From Pseudomonadota bacterium (GTDB lineage Bacteria > Pseudomonadota > Alphaproteobacteria > Rhizobiales > Hyphomicrobiaceae), in NCBI GenBank assembly GCA_023412805.1, contig JAEZRM010000037.1:1-27816 (forward strand): a stretch of 27,816 nt of DNA, written 5' to 3'. This document shows positions 20,748-27,816 of the stretch, piece after piece. The notes below the pieces were generated by a model. The model searched no databases. It had not been told where the DNA came from and was given only the letters and a program-made list of their open reading frames with translations. The position numbers and the translations under genes were made by a program. The first letter of the stretch is position 1, and every line of letters starts with the position of its first letter.

Positions 20748-22406
20748 ATGCGGCACGGTGGCAAAATCCTGATCGATCAGCTCGAAACCCAAGGCACGTC
20801 GGCGGCCTTCACCGTGCCGGGCGAGAGTTTCCTGGCCGCCCTCGACGGGCTGCACGACTCGAACCGCATCAAGACGGTGATCTGCCGCCAGGAAGGCGGT
20901 GCCGCCATGATGGCCGAGGCCTGGGGCAAAGTCACAGGTGAGCCCGGCATCTGCTTCGTCACGCGCGGCCCCGGCGCCGCCAACGCGATGAGCGGCCTGC
21001 ATGTCGCCCAGCAGGACTCGACGCCGATGATCATGTTCCTCGGCCTGCCGGGCGAGAAGCATGAGGACCGCGAGGCCTTCCAGGAGATCGAGACCAAGCA
21101 GCTCTTTTCGTCGTTCGTAAAATGGGCAGCCGTGATCCGTTCGACGGCGCGCATTCCCGAGTACGTCAGCCACGCCTATCACGTCGCCATGAACGGCAGG
21201 CCGGGACCTGTCGTGCTCGGCCTTCCCGAGGACATGCTCTCGAGCATCGGCGAGGCGCCGGATGCCAAACCTGCGCGCTTTGCGCATCCCGCACCGAGCG
21301 CAGGCGACATCGAGGAGCTGAAGGCAGCGCTCGCCAAGGCCAAGCGGCCGATGATGCTCATCGGCGGGCCGCTCTGGAACCGCGACATCCAGAAGCGCGT
21401 CGAAGCGTTCGCCGAGCGCTACGACATGCCAGTCGCGGCGGCCTTCCGCTTCCAGGACTACATGGACAACCGCCACCCGAACTATGTCGGGCACGCCGGC
21501 ATCGGCCTCGATGCGAAGCTGGCGGACGCGATCAAGACTGCGGACGTTCTGATCGTCGTCGGCGCCCGTCTCGGCGAGATGACGACGTCGACCTATACGC
21601 TCGTCGACATCCCCAATCCAAGCCAGTACCTCGTTCACGTTCATCCCTCGGGCAACGAGCTCGGCTCGGTCTATCGCGCCGATCTGCCGATCAATGCGAC
21701 CGCCGAGACGTTCGCGCACGTCCTCGACGGGCTCGGCAAGCCGGCATCGACACCTTGGAGCGGCCTGCGGAAGGAACTGCGTGCGACCTATGAGGAATCC
21801 CTGAAGCCGCTGGCGATGCCGGGTGCGGTGTCCTTTGCGGAGGTGGTGCGCACGGTCTCAGACATGATGCCGGAGAACGGCATCGTGACGAACGGCGCCG
21901 GCAACTACGCGGCGTTCGTGCACAAGTACACACAGTACAAGGGCTACAAGAGCCAGCTCGCGCCGACCTCCGGCTCGATGGGTTACGGCCTGCCTGCGGC
22001 GATCGCCGCGAAGCTCGCCGATCCGACACGCACCGTCGTCAACTACGCCGGCGACGGCTGCTTCATGATGACGGGCCAGGAAATCGCGACCGCCGTGCAG
22101 TACGGCCTCAACGTGATCACCATCATCGCCAACAATGGCATGTACGGCACGATCCGCATGCACCAGGAGAAGCACTATCCCAGCCGCGTGGTCGGCACGG
22201 AGCTGGTCAATCCGGATTTCGCGGCTTATGCCCGCGCGTTCGGCGCTCATGGCGAGACAGTGGAGCGGACCGAAGACTTCAAAGCTGCATTCGAGCGGTC
22301 GCTCAACGCCGGCAAGCCGGCGATCATCGAGTGCCGCGTCGATCCGGAGGCGCTGTCACCGCGGCAGACCCTGAGCCAGGTACGCCAGTCGGGCGGCAAG
22401 AAGTAA
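20748..22406 (+). CDS. Thiamine-diphosphate enzyme of the acetolactate synthase superfamily
   Basis: 552 aa. N-terminal pyrimidine-binding domain with the cofactor-activating Glu49 (CRQEGGAA), RGPGAANAM (73-81), central domain (about 190-320), and C-terminal pyrophosphate domain with GDGCFMMTGQEIATA (435-449) followed by NNGMYGTI (462-469). The retained Glu49 excludes glyoxylate carboligase, which has Val there. The exact substrate is not readable: acetolactate synthase, benzoylformate/phenylpyruvate decarboxylase-like or another 2-oxo acid lyase. No small regulatory subunit gene is adjacent, which argues against a biosynthetic acetolactate synthase. ATG 20748 follows AGGAAGAG (20733-20740); upstream TTG 20697 is less likely. 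A 10-bp hairpin follows the gene. Confidence 0.85.
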   Translation: MRHGGKILIDQLETQGTSAAFTVPGESFLAALDGLHDSNRIKTVICRQEGGAAMMAEAWGKVTGEPGICFVTRGPGAANAMSGLHVAQQDSTPMIMFLGLPGEKHEDREAFQEIETKQLFSSFVKWAAVIRSTARIPEYVSHAYHVAMNGRPGPVVLGLPEDMLSSIGEAPDAKPARFAHPAPSAGDIEELKAALAKAKRPMMLIGGPLWNRDIQKRVEAFAERYDMPVAAAFRFQDYMDNRHPNYVGHAGIGLDAKLADAIKTADVLIVVGARLGEMTTSTYTLVDIPNPSQYLVHVHPSGNELGSVYRADLPINATAETFAHVLDGLGKPASTPWSGLRKELRATYEESLKPLAMPGAVSFAEVVRTVSDMMPENGIVTNGAGNYAAFVHKYTQYKGYKSQLAPTSGSMGYGLPAAIAAKLADPTRTVVNYAGDGCFMMTGQEIATAVQYGLNVITIIANNGMYGTIRMHQEKHYPSRVVGTELVNPDFAAYARAFGAHGETVERTEDFKAAFERSLNAGKPAIIECRVDPEALSPRQTLSQVRQSGGKK

Positions 22407-22430
22407 ACCGCAACCAACTACGCCAATTTC

Positions 22431-22462
22431 ACGGCCGCCGCGGTCTCGCCCCCGGCGGCCGT
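22431..22462 (+). terminator. Hairpin after the ThDP-enzyme gene
   Basis: ACGGCCGCCG (22431-22440) and CGGCGGCCGT (22453-22462) form a perfect 10-bp stem with a 12-nt loop, 25 nt after the stop codon. No T tract follows, so it may stabilise the 3' end or terminate only weakly. Confidence 0.6.
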
Positions 22463-22582
22463 TGCCGTTCTGGAAGGGCGGGAAACAAGTCGGAAGTCGT
22501 AAACGAGCACTTAATTTAATATTCGTGTCGTTTACCAACCACATTACTAACAATCGACTAAGCACGGAAAATGTATTACTGA

Positions 22583-22592
22583 TTGTATACCA
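22583..22592. promoter_or_regulatory. Candidate third GntR operator (one mismatch)
   Basis: TTGTATACCA differs by one base from the TGGTATACCA palindrome on the regulator promoter and lies 29 nt before the 58-aa membrane ORF. Short sites occur by chance, so confidence is low. Confidence 0.4.
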
Positions 22593-22620
22593 CGAAACAA
22601 GACACAGCAGGGCGCAAGCC

Positions 22621-22797
22621 ATGGATCACAGAGCAAATCTCGAAGCAGTCGGGCGTCTTGGGCGCGCTGCACGGATCAGCGCCGTGATCTGCCTGCTTAT
22701 TGCGTGCGCCCTGCTGGTGAGCTCGCTGATGTCGGCGAACCGGGTAGTCGCCGACAGCCCAAACCCACTCCACAATCCCAGCTTTCGACTCTTCTGA
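22621..22797 (+). CDS. Small single-span membrane protein
   Basis: 58 aa: MDHRANLEAVGRLGRAARI, then a hydrophobic span ISAVICLLIACALLVSSLM (about 19-37), then a short polar tail ending FRLF. AGGG lies about 9 nt before the ATG. It is followed 48 nt later by a strong terminator in the same direction, supporting a transcribed gene. The family is not recognised. A candidate GntR operator upstream would link it to the tct/oxc regulon. Confidence 0.5.
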   Translation: MDHRANLEAVGRLGRAARISAVICLLIACALLVSSLMSANRVVADSPNPLHNPSFRLF

Positions 22798-22844
22798 CTG
22801 CTCTCTTTTCTCACCCCGCTCTTCTGACATCTCCTGCAACGACT

Positions 22845-22878
22845 AGCCCCCGCTTCAGCGCGAAGCGGGGGCTTTTTT
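22845..22878 (+). terminator. Strong Rho-independent terminator
   Basis: A perfect 12-bp stem AGCCCCCGCTTC (22845-22856) / GAAGCGGGGGCT (22862-22873), 5-nt loop AGCGC, then a run of six T (22873-22878). It ends plus-strand transcription from the small membrane ORF and lies just beyond the stop of the convergent tctB. Confidence 0.92.
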
Positions 22879-22908
22879 ATTCCGGAGGTAAGGGAAAGTG
22901 CGCCGGCC

Positions 22909-23427
22909 TCAGTAGCCGAGCATGGCCTCGATCGGCCCCTTTGGAAGGGGCACGAGAAACCACTTTTCGAACATGAAGAAGAAGAAGATCGGCACGCCTG
23001 CGGCGACACAGACTGACCGGAGCACGCTCTCGCCGCCGACGAAGATCATGAACAGCAGCAGGAAGGCTGCAGAGGCCGCATAGAAGCCGATGAACTGCAC
23101 CGCGGCCACGTAGCCTATGGCCGGAATGAGCACCGTCAGGACCCGAACGAACGACGTGCGTGAGACGAACGACTCGCTCAAGCCCTCGCTGTTGGCCAGG
23201 ACAGCCTTCAGGAGAATGGCGATGCTCGCTGAACCCAGCACCACGGCAATGTAGAATGGAAAGTATCCAGCGCGTGGTCCCTCGCCTTCCGCCCAGCCAA
23301 TGCCGAGCCGCAAGCTGTCGGAGATGATGATGGCGCTCACTGCGAGCAGCGCCAGCGCCACCACGATTTCCATCGTCCGGTTCGAGACCAGCGACCGCTC
23401 GTCCGAGGCATCACCCTGCTCGTGCAT
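22909..23427 (-). CDS. tctB: TTT transporter small membrane subunit TctB
   Basis: 172 aa with four hydrophobic segments (about 19-38, 52-73, 92-112, 117-160), the usual layout of TctB: MEIVVALALLAVSAIIISDS at the start and GPRAGYFPFYIAVVLG (about 50-65), a pattern typical of the family. It is the small subunit of the tripartite tricarboxylate transporter in the inner membrane, working with TctA and the binding protein TctC. ATG 23427 follows GGAG; the open frame upstream overlaps the intercistronic hairpin and is ignored. It is the last gene of tctA-tctC-tctB, whereas the classical order is C-B-A. Confidence 0.88.
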   Translation of the reverse strand: MHEQGDASDERSLVSNRTMEIVVALALLAVSAIIISDSLRLGIGWAEGEGPRAGYFPFYIAVVLGSASIAILLKAVLANSEGLSESFVSRTSFVRVLTVLIPAIGYVAAVQFIGFYAASAAFLLLFMIFVGGESVLRSVCVAAGVPIFFFFMFEKWFLVPLPKGPIEAMLGY

Positions 23428-23450
23428 TCCGCTCTCCTTCGCGGGACAGC

Positions 23451-23480
23451 GCCCTCGCGGCGAACCTTCGCCGCGAGGGC
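23451..23480 (-). promoter_or_regulatory. Intercistronic hairpin between tctC and tctB
   Basis: GCCCTCGCGGCGAA (23451-23464) and TTCGCCGCGAGGGC (23467-23480) are perfectly complementary (14 bp, sterically about 12 bp with a small loop). It sits in the 68-nt gap directly after tctC. Such structures often protect the upstream binding-protein mRNA from 3' decay and lower expression of the following gene. Confidence 0.75.
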
Positions 23481-23495
23481 TAGTCACCTGGTGGC

Positions 23496-24524
23496 TTACT
23501 TTCCGGCCGCGAGGAAGCCGGCATCTTTCATGAGCCCGTGATGGCGCTTCTCGGCCGCCTCGACCCACTTAGCGTACTCGTCGCCCGACATGAACGTGTT
23601 GTTGAAGGCGCCCTTCTCCATGAACTCCTTCCAATCCGGTGTCTCGCGCACCTTCTTGAAGAGCTCGACGTAGAAAGCGACCTGCTCCTTGGTGACGCCC
23701 GCGGGCATGAAGATGCCGCGCAGCATCTGATAGTCCACGTCGACGCCCGACTCCTTACAGGTGGGAATGTCCGACCAGGCCATCGTATCCGTCACCTTGG
23801 CGGTGTAGGTGCTGCGCTTGTCGTCGAAGATGCAAAGCGGGCGCAGACCGCCGGCACGCCACTGCGCGACAGCCTCGATGGGATTGTTGACGGTCGAGTC
23901 CACATGCTTGCCGACGAGCTGCACGGCAACGGCACCGCCACCCGCGAACGGCACGTACGTGAACTTCTTGCCGCCCGTCACGCTTTCGAGCGCGACCGTG
24001 ATGATCTGGTCTTCCTGCTTCGAGCCGGTACCGCCCATCTTGAACTTCTTGTCATCGCCGGCCTTCACGGCCTCGATGTAGTCCTTGGCGGTCTTGTATG
24101 GCGTATCGCTGTTGACCCAGAGAATGAACTGGTCGAGCGCCAGCATCGATACGGGCGTCAGATCCTTCCAGTTGAACGGCACGCCGGTCGCCAGCGGCGT
24201 CGTGAAGAGGTTCGAGAGCGTGATGATGATCTGGTGCGCATCACCCTTGCTCTTCTTCACCTCGAGGAAGCCTTCCGCTCCCGCGCCGCCCGCCTTGTTG
24301 ACGACGACGATAGGCTGCTTCATGAGGTTGTGCTTGCCGACGACGCCCTGAATGAAGCGCGCCATCTGGTCAGCGCCACCGCCGGTGCCAGCCGGAATGA
24401 TGAATGTTACCTGCTTGGTCGGCTCCCATGCGTGAGCCGGAAGAGTGGCGCCCGCGAGCAGCGTCGCGCTCGACAGGATAGCTCCTGCAATGCGGCGCCC
24501 CAGCTTCGTGCGTCGAAAGTCCAT
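23496..24524 (-). CDS. tctC: TTT transporter periplasmic binding protein TctC
   Basis: 342 aa. Signal peptide (MDFRRTKLGRRIAGAILSS, ATLLAGATLPAHA, cut before WEP), then the Bug/TctC fold: VTFIIPAGTGGGADQMARFI (the first substrate-binding loop), VVNKAGGAGAEGF (typical of the family), FKMGGTGSKQEDQI and VPFAGGGAVAVQLVGKHVDS. It binds a carboxylate ligand in the periplasm and delivers it to TctAB. The ligand cannot be read from sequence; the neighbouring oxc suggests oxalate or another dicarboxylate. ATG 24524 was chosen because AGGAGG lies 8 nt upstream; ATG 24530 sits only 2 nt from it. It is flanked by a hairpin on each side, consistent with raised binding-protein expression. Confidence 0.9.
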   Translation of the reverse strand: MDFRRTKLGRRIAGAILSSATLLAGATLPAHAWEPTKQVTFIIPAGTGGGADQMARFIQGVVGKHNLMKQPIVVVNKAGGAGAEGFLEVKKSKGDAHQIIITLSNLFTTPLATGVPFNWKDLTPVSMLALDQFILWVNSDTPYKTAKDYIEAVKAGDDKKFKMGGTGSKQEDQIITVALESVTGGKKFTYVPFAGGGAVAVQLVGKHVDSTVNNPIEAVAQWRAGGLRPLCIFDDKRSTYTAKVTDTMAWSDIPTCKESGVDVDYQMLRGIFMPAGVTKEQVAFYVELFKKVRETPDWKEFMEKGAFNNTFMSGDEYAKWVEAAEKRHHGLMKDAGFLAAGK

Positions 24525-24570
24525 TGCCATTTCCTCCTTGCTACCCGCCTCCATTTCCGAGGCTTTATTG

Positions 24571-24592
24571 CCGCCTTCAGTTTCGAAGGCGG
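24571..24592 (-). promoter_or_regulatory. Intercistronic hairpin between tctA and tctC
   Basis: CCGCCTTC (24571-24578), loop AGTTTC, GAAGGCGG (24585-24592): a perfect 8-bp stem in the 114-nt gap. No T tract on the minus strand, so attenuation or mRNA processing is more likely than full termination. Confidence 0.55.
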
Positions 24593-24638
24593 AATGCGCA
24601 ATGCCGACTGTCACAAGTCGAGACCGGCTCGATGCTCC

Positions 24639-26150
24639 TTATTCAGCGGGCGCCGAGCGCGCCTGACCGAAGCGCGCCTTGAGCGCGCCCACGAGCGGCC
24701 AGAGGAGCATGGCGAGGCCGAGCGACATGATCGAGGCAACCAGCGGATTCGCCCAGAAGATGCTGAGGCTACCCTGCGAAAGCAGCATACTCTGACGGAA
24801 CGCCTCCTCGGCTTTGTCGCCCAGCACGATCGCCAATACCAGCGGCGCCAGCGGATACTGCAGCTTGTTGAAGACGTATCCTATCACGCCGAAAACCAAC
24901 ATCATCCACACGTCGAACATGTTGTTGTTCACGGTGTAGGCGCCGATCGCGCAGATGACGAGGATCACCGGCGCGATGATCGAGAAGGGAATGCGCAGGA
25001 TCGCGGCGAACATCGGAACACACGTCAGCACGACAATGAGGCCTACGATATTGCCGAGGTACATCGAGGCGATGAGGCCCCAGACGAACTCCTTCTGCTC
25101 GACGAAGAGCAGGGGGCCCGGCTGCAGTCCCCAGATGAGAAGCCCGCCGAGCAGCACCGCTGCAGTTGGCGAACCCGGGATACCGAGCGTGAGCATCGGC
25201 AGCAGCGCGCTCGTGCCCGCAGCATGCGCCGCGGTCTCCGGCGCCACGACTCCTTCGATCTCGCCCTTGCCGAAGTTGTCGCCCCTCGGAGACATGCGTT
25301 TGGCGAGGCCATAGCTCATGAACGACGCCGGCGTCGCGCCACCCGGCGTTATGCCCATCCAGCATCCGATGATGCAGCTTCGGATCGACGTCATCCAGTA
25401 GCGGAGCAGCTTCTTCCAAGTCGTCAGCACAACGCTCAGTCGCAACTTTGCTTCCGATCCGTGGAACTTCAGCCCATCCTCCATGGAGGAGAGGATTTCT
25501 CCAATGCCGAAGAGGCCGATCACTGCGATGAGGAAGTCGAAGCCGCCGAGCAGCTGATCGTAGCCAAACGTCATGCGGAGCTGGCCGGTGACGCCATCCA
25601 TGCCGACGGCCGCGAGCGCAAAACCCAACGCCATAGCCGCGATCGTCTTAGATGCGCTGCCCCTCCCCATACCGACGAAGCTCGCGAAGGTGAGGAAGAA
25701 CACCGAAAAGAACTCGGCTGGCCCGAACTGCAAGGCAAATCGCGCGATGATCGGCGCCAGGAACGTGATGACGATGACCGCGACGAAGGCGCCGACGAAC
25801 GACGAAGTGAAGGCTGCCGTCAGCGCCTCATCCGCGTTGCCCTTGCGCGCCATCGGATGGCCGTCAAAGGTCGTCGCAACCGACCACGGTTCACCCGGAA
25901 TGTTGAACAGGATTGAAGTGATGGCGCCGCCGAAGAGCGCTCCCCAGTAGATGCAGGAGAGCATGATGATCGCCGAGGTCGGCGGCATCGTGAATGTGAG
26001 CGGCAGCAGGATCGCGACACCGTTTGCGCCCCCAAGCCCCGGTAGAACTCCGATGATCACCCCGAGAACGATGCCGATGAACATCAGGGCCAGGTTGTAG
26101 GGGGTCAGCGCAACGCCGAACCCCTGCATTAGCGAAGCGATCTCTTCCAC
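24639..26150 (-). CDS. tctA: TTT transporter large membrane subunit TctA
   Basis: 503 aa, about 10-12 membrane helices. Family motifs: GVIIGVLPGLGGANGVAILL (about 30-49), YWGALFGGAITSILFNIPGE (68-87), and in the second half the mirrored LGIPGSPTAAVLLGGLLIWG; the two GxPG-type loops are typical of TctA. It is the inner-membrane permease that couples uptake of the TctC ligand to the ion gradient. The start is GTG 26150 with RBS GGAGGG about 5 nt upstream. First gene of the operon; its promoter region carries a GntR-type operator shared in kind with the divergent regulator. Confidence 0.95.
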   Translation of the reverse strand: MEEIASLMQGFGVALTPYNLALMFIGIVLGVIIGVLPGLGGANGVAILLPLTFTMPPTSAIIMLSCIYWGALFGGAITSILFNIPGEPWSVATTFDGHPMARKGNADEALTAAFTSSFVGAFVAVIVITFLAPIIARFALQFGPAEFFSVFFLTFASFVGMGRGSASKTIAAMALGFALAAVGMDGVTGQLRMTFGYDQLLGGFDFLIAVIGLFGIGEILSSMEDGLKFHGSEAKLRLSVVLTTWKKLLRYWMTSIRSCIIGCWMGITPGGATPASFMSYGLAKRMSPRGDNFGKGEIEGVVAPETAAHAAGTSALLPMLTLGIPGSPTAAVLLGGLLIWGLQPGPLLFVEQKEFVWGLIASMYLGNIVGLIVVLTCVPMFAAILRIPFSIIAPVILVICAIGAYTVNNNMFDVWMMLVFGVIGYVFNKLQYPLAPLVLAIVLGDKAEEAFRQSMLLSQGSLSIFWANPLVASIMSLGLAMLLWPLVGALKARFGQARSAPAE

Positions 26151-26320
26151 TTTCCCTCCGCACAGGAACGTTTCCGCCCTGGTGCGAGATAAAGGTGCGC
26201 GGATCCCTGACCCTCGTGCCTCCTACCCCGCCCCCGCCCGTCGTTGCGGGCTCATCCTCGAATTTGCTGCCCTGATCGCTCATTCTTTTTTCTGATCAGG
26301 CATTCGAAGGATGTTTATTT

Positions 26321-26356
26321 TGGCATACCATATACCCCTTCTAAGCAGCGTGACAA
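26321..26356 (-). promoter_or_regulatory. tctACB promoter with GntR operator
   Basis: Minus strand: TTGTCA (26356-26351), 16-bp spacer, TATATG (26334-26329), immediately overlapped by TGGTATGCCA (26330-26321), a near-perfect version of the operator on the regulator promoter. This position fits repression. The transcript leader would be about 170 nt. The rest of the 26151-26622 gap holds no gene I can support. Confidence 0.6.
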
Positions 26357-26537
26357 GAAGTCACCTACGCAGGCGCAACCAGACGCTCGTCGCGTCGTGC
26401 GGCAGCGCAAAACAGCCGAGGCCTGAGCTTCAGTAATGCTGTGTTTATGCGGGTTTCTGTCTGCTCGATTGTGCGATCGATTCGCATAAAGCAGAGCCCG
26501 AGACTGACGCGTTGTACGCACGTGCACCATAGGGGAC

Positions 26538-26573
26538 TTGAACACTCCCTACTAGGCACTCTATGGTATACCA
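26538..26573 (+). promoter_or_regulatory. GntR gene promoter with palindromic operator
   Basis: TTGAAC (26538-26543), 18-bp spacer, TATGGT (26562-26567), overlapped by the perfect 10-bp palindrome TGGTATACCA (26564-26573), which has the TGGT-n-n-ACCA form of FadR-family GntR operators. It implies autorepression and argues that the ATG at 26563 inside it is not the real start. Confidence 0.6.
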
Positions 26574-26622
26574 GAAACCACAGCGGGCCCGCGGTAGCTG
26601 CGCCTCTTCCACAGCGGCCCAA

Positions 26623-27324
26623 ATGCAAGGTGCACCTTTGTCCGACACCCAAATCAGAATTGCTCCGATCGTCGAGAGCCTGAGCCTCAAGGCCAAGGCT
26701 TACACCGCGCTCAAGTCGGCGATCATGCAGATGAACATCTACGACAATAACGCCGAGCTGAAGCTCGACGAGCGCGATCTCTCCGCGCGCTTCGGCGTAT
26801 CGCGCACGCCGCTCAGGGAAGCCCTGGCGCAGCTCGATTCCGAGGGCCTTGTGCGCATCGTGCCGCGCAAGGGTATCTTCATCGTCCGGCGTACGAAGGC
26901 CGAAATTCTCGAGATGATCACCGTGTGGGCGGCGCTCGAGAGCATGGCTGCCCGCCTCGCGACGAAAGAGGCGACCGACGAGGAACTGGCCAGCCTGCAT
27001 GATCTCGTCGACACGTTCTCGACCGACAAGGTCGCCGCAACCATGGGCGAATACTCGGACGCGAACATCCGCTTCCATCAGGCGATCATCAAGCTCAGCA
27101 AGTGCGGGCTCATCGCCGAAATGACGGAAAGCCTGTTCTTTCACGTCCGCGCCATTCGCCAGCGCACGATCTTCGAGGACGACCGCGCGAAGCGCTCGAT
27201 CATCGATCATCGGGAGATCGTCGCGGCGCTCGAAGCGCGCGGCGCCGACCGTGCGGAGCGATTGGTGCGCGAACACACGCTCAAGCTCCGCGATCACGTC
27301 GAGCGCTTCGTCAATATCGATTGA
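26623..27324 (+). CDS. GntR-family regulator, FadR/FCD type
   Basis: About 233 aa. Winged HTH with the GntR signature (LDERDLSARFGVSRTPLREA, LAQLDSEGLVRIVPRKGIFI) and a C-terminal FCD ligand domain with the metal-binding pattern: Asp in YSDANIRFHQAI with its His, then FFHVRAIR and IIDHREIVAAL. It probably senses an organic acid and represses tctACB, itself and the downstream oxc gene, 70 bp away. The frame is open from ATG 26563, but that codon lies in the predicted promoter/operator; ATG 26623 was chosen, and TTG 26638 (with AAGG 7 nt upstream) is another option. The ligand may be oxalate, oxalyl-CoA or formyl-CoA, inferred from neighbours only. Confidence 0.88.
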   Translation: MQGAPLSDTQIRIAPIVESLSLKAKAYTALKSAIMQMNIYDNNAELKLDERDLSARFGVSRTPLREALAQLDSEGLVRIVPRKGIFIVRRTKAEILEMITVWAALESMAARLATKEATDEELASLHDLVDTFSTDKVAATMGEYSDANIRFHQAIIKLSKCGLIAEMTESLFFHVRAIRQRTIFEDDRAKRSIIDHREIVAALEARGADRAERLVREHTLKLRDHVERFVNID

Positions 27325-27394
27325 CCATATCGGGCGGGAACGAACGGGTTCAACGAACTCCAAACAACCAGCAATTGCGTGGGAAGGAAGCGAA

Positions 27395-27816
27395 ATGTCC
27401 GCAACTGCACAAAACACTGACACGAACGCGGCCGCGGGCGAGCAAGAGCTGACCGACGGCTTCAATCTGATCATCGATGCGCTGAAGCTCAACGGCCTCG
27501 AGACGATCTATGGCGTGCCCGGCATCCCGATCACGGATTTCGGCCGCATGGCCCAGGCCTCGGGGCTTCGCGTCATCTCTTTCCGTCACGAGCAGAACGC
27601 CGGCTACGCGGCGTCGATCGCCGGCTTCCTGACGAAGAAGCCCGGCGTCTGCCTTACGGTGTCTGCGCCGGGCTTCCTCAATGGCCTGACCGCCCTCGCG
27701 CACGCAACGACGAACTGCTTCCCGATGATCCTGATCTCCGGCTCGTCCGAGCGCGAGATCGTCGATCTCCAGCAGGGCGACTACGAGGAGATGGACCAGC
27801 TCGCGATCGCCAAGCC
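27395..27816 (+). CDS. oxc: Oxalyl-CoA decarboxylase, N-terminal part (cut by window edge)
   Basis: 140 codons visible. This thiamine-diphosphate enzyme converts oxalyl-CoA to formyl-CoA and CO2, the second step of CoA-dependent oxalate breakdown (the first being formyl-CoA transferase). Seen: LTDGFNLIIDALKLNGLETI, YGVPGIPITDFGRMAQA, the catalytic Glu in SFRHEQNAGYAAS, KKPGVCLTVSAPGFLNGLTA and SGSSEREIVDLQQGDYEEMD, all closely matching Oxc as I recall it from Oxalobacter and Rhizobiales. RBS GGAAGGAAG (27382-27390) precedes the ATG. It is probably co-transcribed with the GntR gene. frc would be expected beyond the window. Confidence 0.95.
   Translation, partial: MSATAQNTDTNAAAGEQELTDGFNLIIDALKLNGLETIYGVPGIPITDFGRMAQASGLRVISFRHEQNAGYAASIAGFLTKKPGVCLTVSAPGFLNGLTALAHATTNCFPMILISGSSEREIVDLQQGDYEEMDQLAIAK

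Noticed and set aside
20658..21719. 353-codon minus-strand frame over the ThDP enzyme
   Set aside because: Antisense shadow; the plus frame has clear ThDP motifs and an RBS.
23538..25916. 792-codon plus-strand frame over tctC and tctA
   Set aside because: Very long, but a high-GC third-position artefact: His/Arg/Glu-rich without domains, opposite two well-recognised transporter genes.
26365..27492. 375-codon minus-strand frame over the GntR gene
   Set aside because: Shadow of the GntR and oxc coding strand.
1..27816. CRISPR array or toxin-antitoxin pair
   Set aside because: No regularly spaced repeats were seen, and no recognisable toxin-antitoxin pair; the small ORF plus zinc-ribbon gene lacks supporting motifs.

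Overview
The window looks like a chromosomal segment of an alphaproteobacterium, most likely Hyphomicrobiales (Bradyrhizobium/Rhodopseudomonas/Afipia-like). This rests on family resemblance and codon use: GC-rich flanks, a class I fructose-bisphosphate aldolase, HspQ, a tripartite tricarboxylate (TTT) transporter and an oxalyl-CoA decarboxylase. I could not run a search. The centre is a roughly 16.4 kb genomic island (1913-18286) in a tRNA-Pro(GGG) gene. It is visibly more AT-rich than the flanks and dominated by uncommon or unknown genes.

Left flank (1-1880): the 5' end of an IS1182-like transposase gene, a decayed autotransporter beta-barrel gene and a decayed LysR regulator fragment, then the tRNA on the minus strand. 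The island is bounded by a perfect 91-bp direct repeat that covers the tRNA from the anticodon loop to its 5' end plus 45 bp of leader. Outside the identical core the two ends stay collinear. The only strongly conserved blocks there read as a -35 and a -10 with a 17-bp spacer, so the island appears to bring its own copy of the tRNA promoter and to restore the 5' rather than the 3' part of the tRNA. A 19-bp direct repeat inside each end is a good candidate for integrase arm sites.

Island content, left to right: tyrosine integrase; an AT-rich region with direct and inverted repeats (possible origin); an 801-aa helicase-primase fusion; a minus-strand group encoding a NUDIX-winged-helix regulator, a 600-aa membrane protein with three internal repeats, a small exported protein and an exported ClpP-like protease; a divergent ADP-ribosylglycohydrolase with a palindromic operator on its promoter; a YbjN-like protein; a HTH protein and a partial tandem duplicate lacking the HTH; a GIY-YIG nuclease; a 913-aa NACHT NTPase with membrane segments at both ends; an overlapping small ORF; and a 16-cysteine zinc-ribbon protein. 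The NACHT protein and the ADP-ribose pair are the best candidates for a defence or stress-response system.

Right flank (18287-27816): aldolase, an exported hypothetical protein, hspQ, a ThDP enzyme of the acetolactate-synthase superfamily, a small membrane protein with a strong terminator, then tctA-tctC-tctB on the minus strand, divergent from a FadR-type GntR regulator followed by oxc (cut by the window edge). TGGTATACCA-type operators lie on the regulator promoter, on the tct promoter and, with one mismatch, before the small membrane ORF. This suggests one regulon for uptake and breakdown of oxalate or a related acid.
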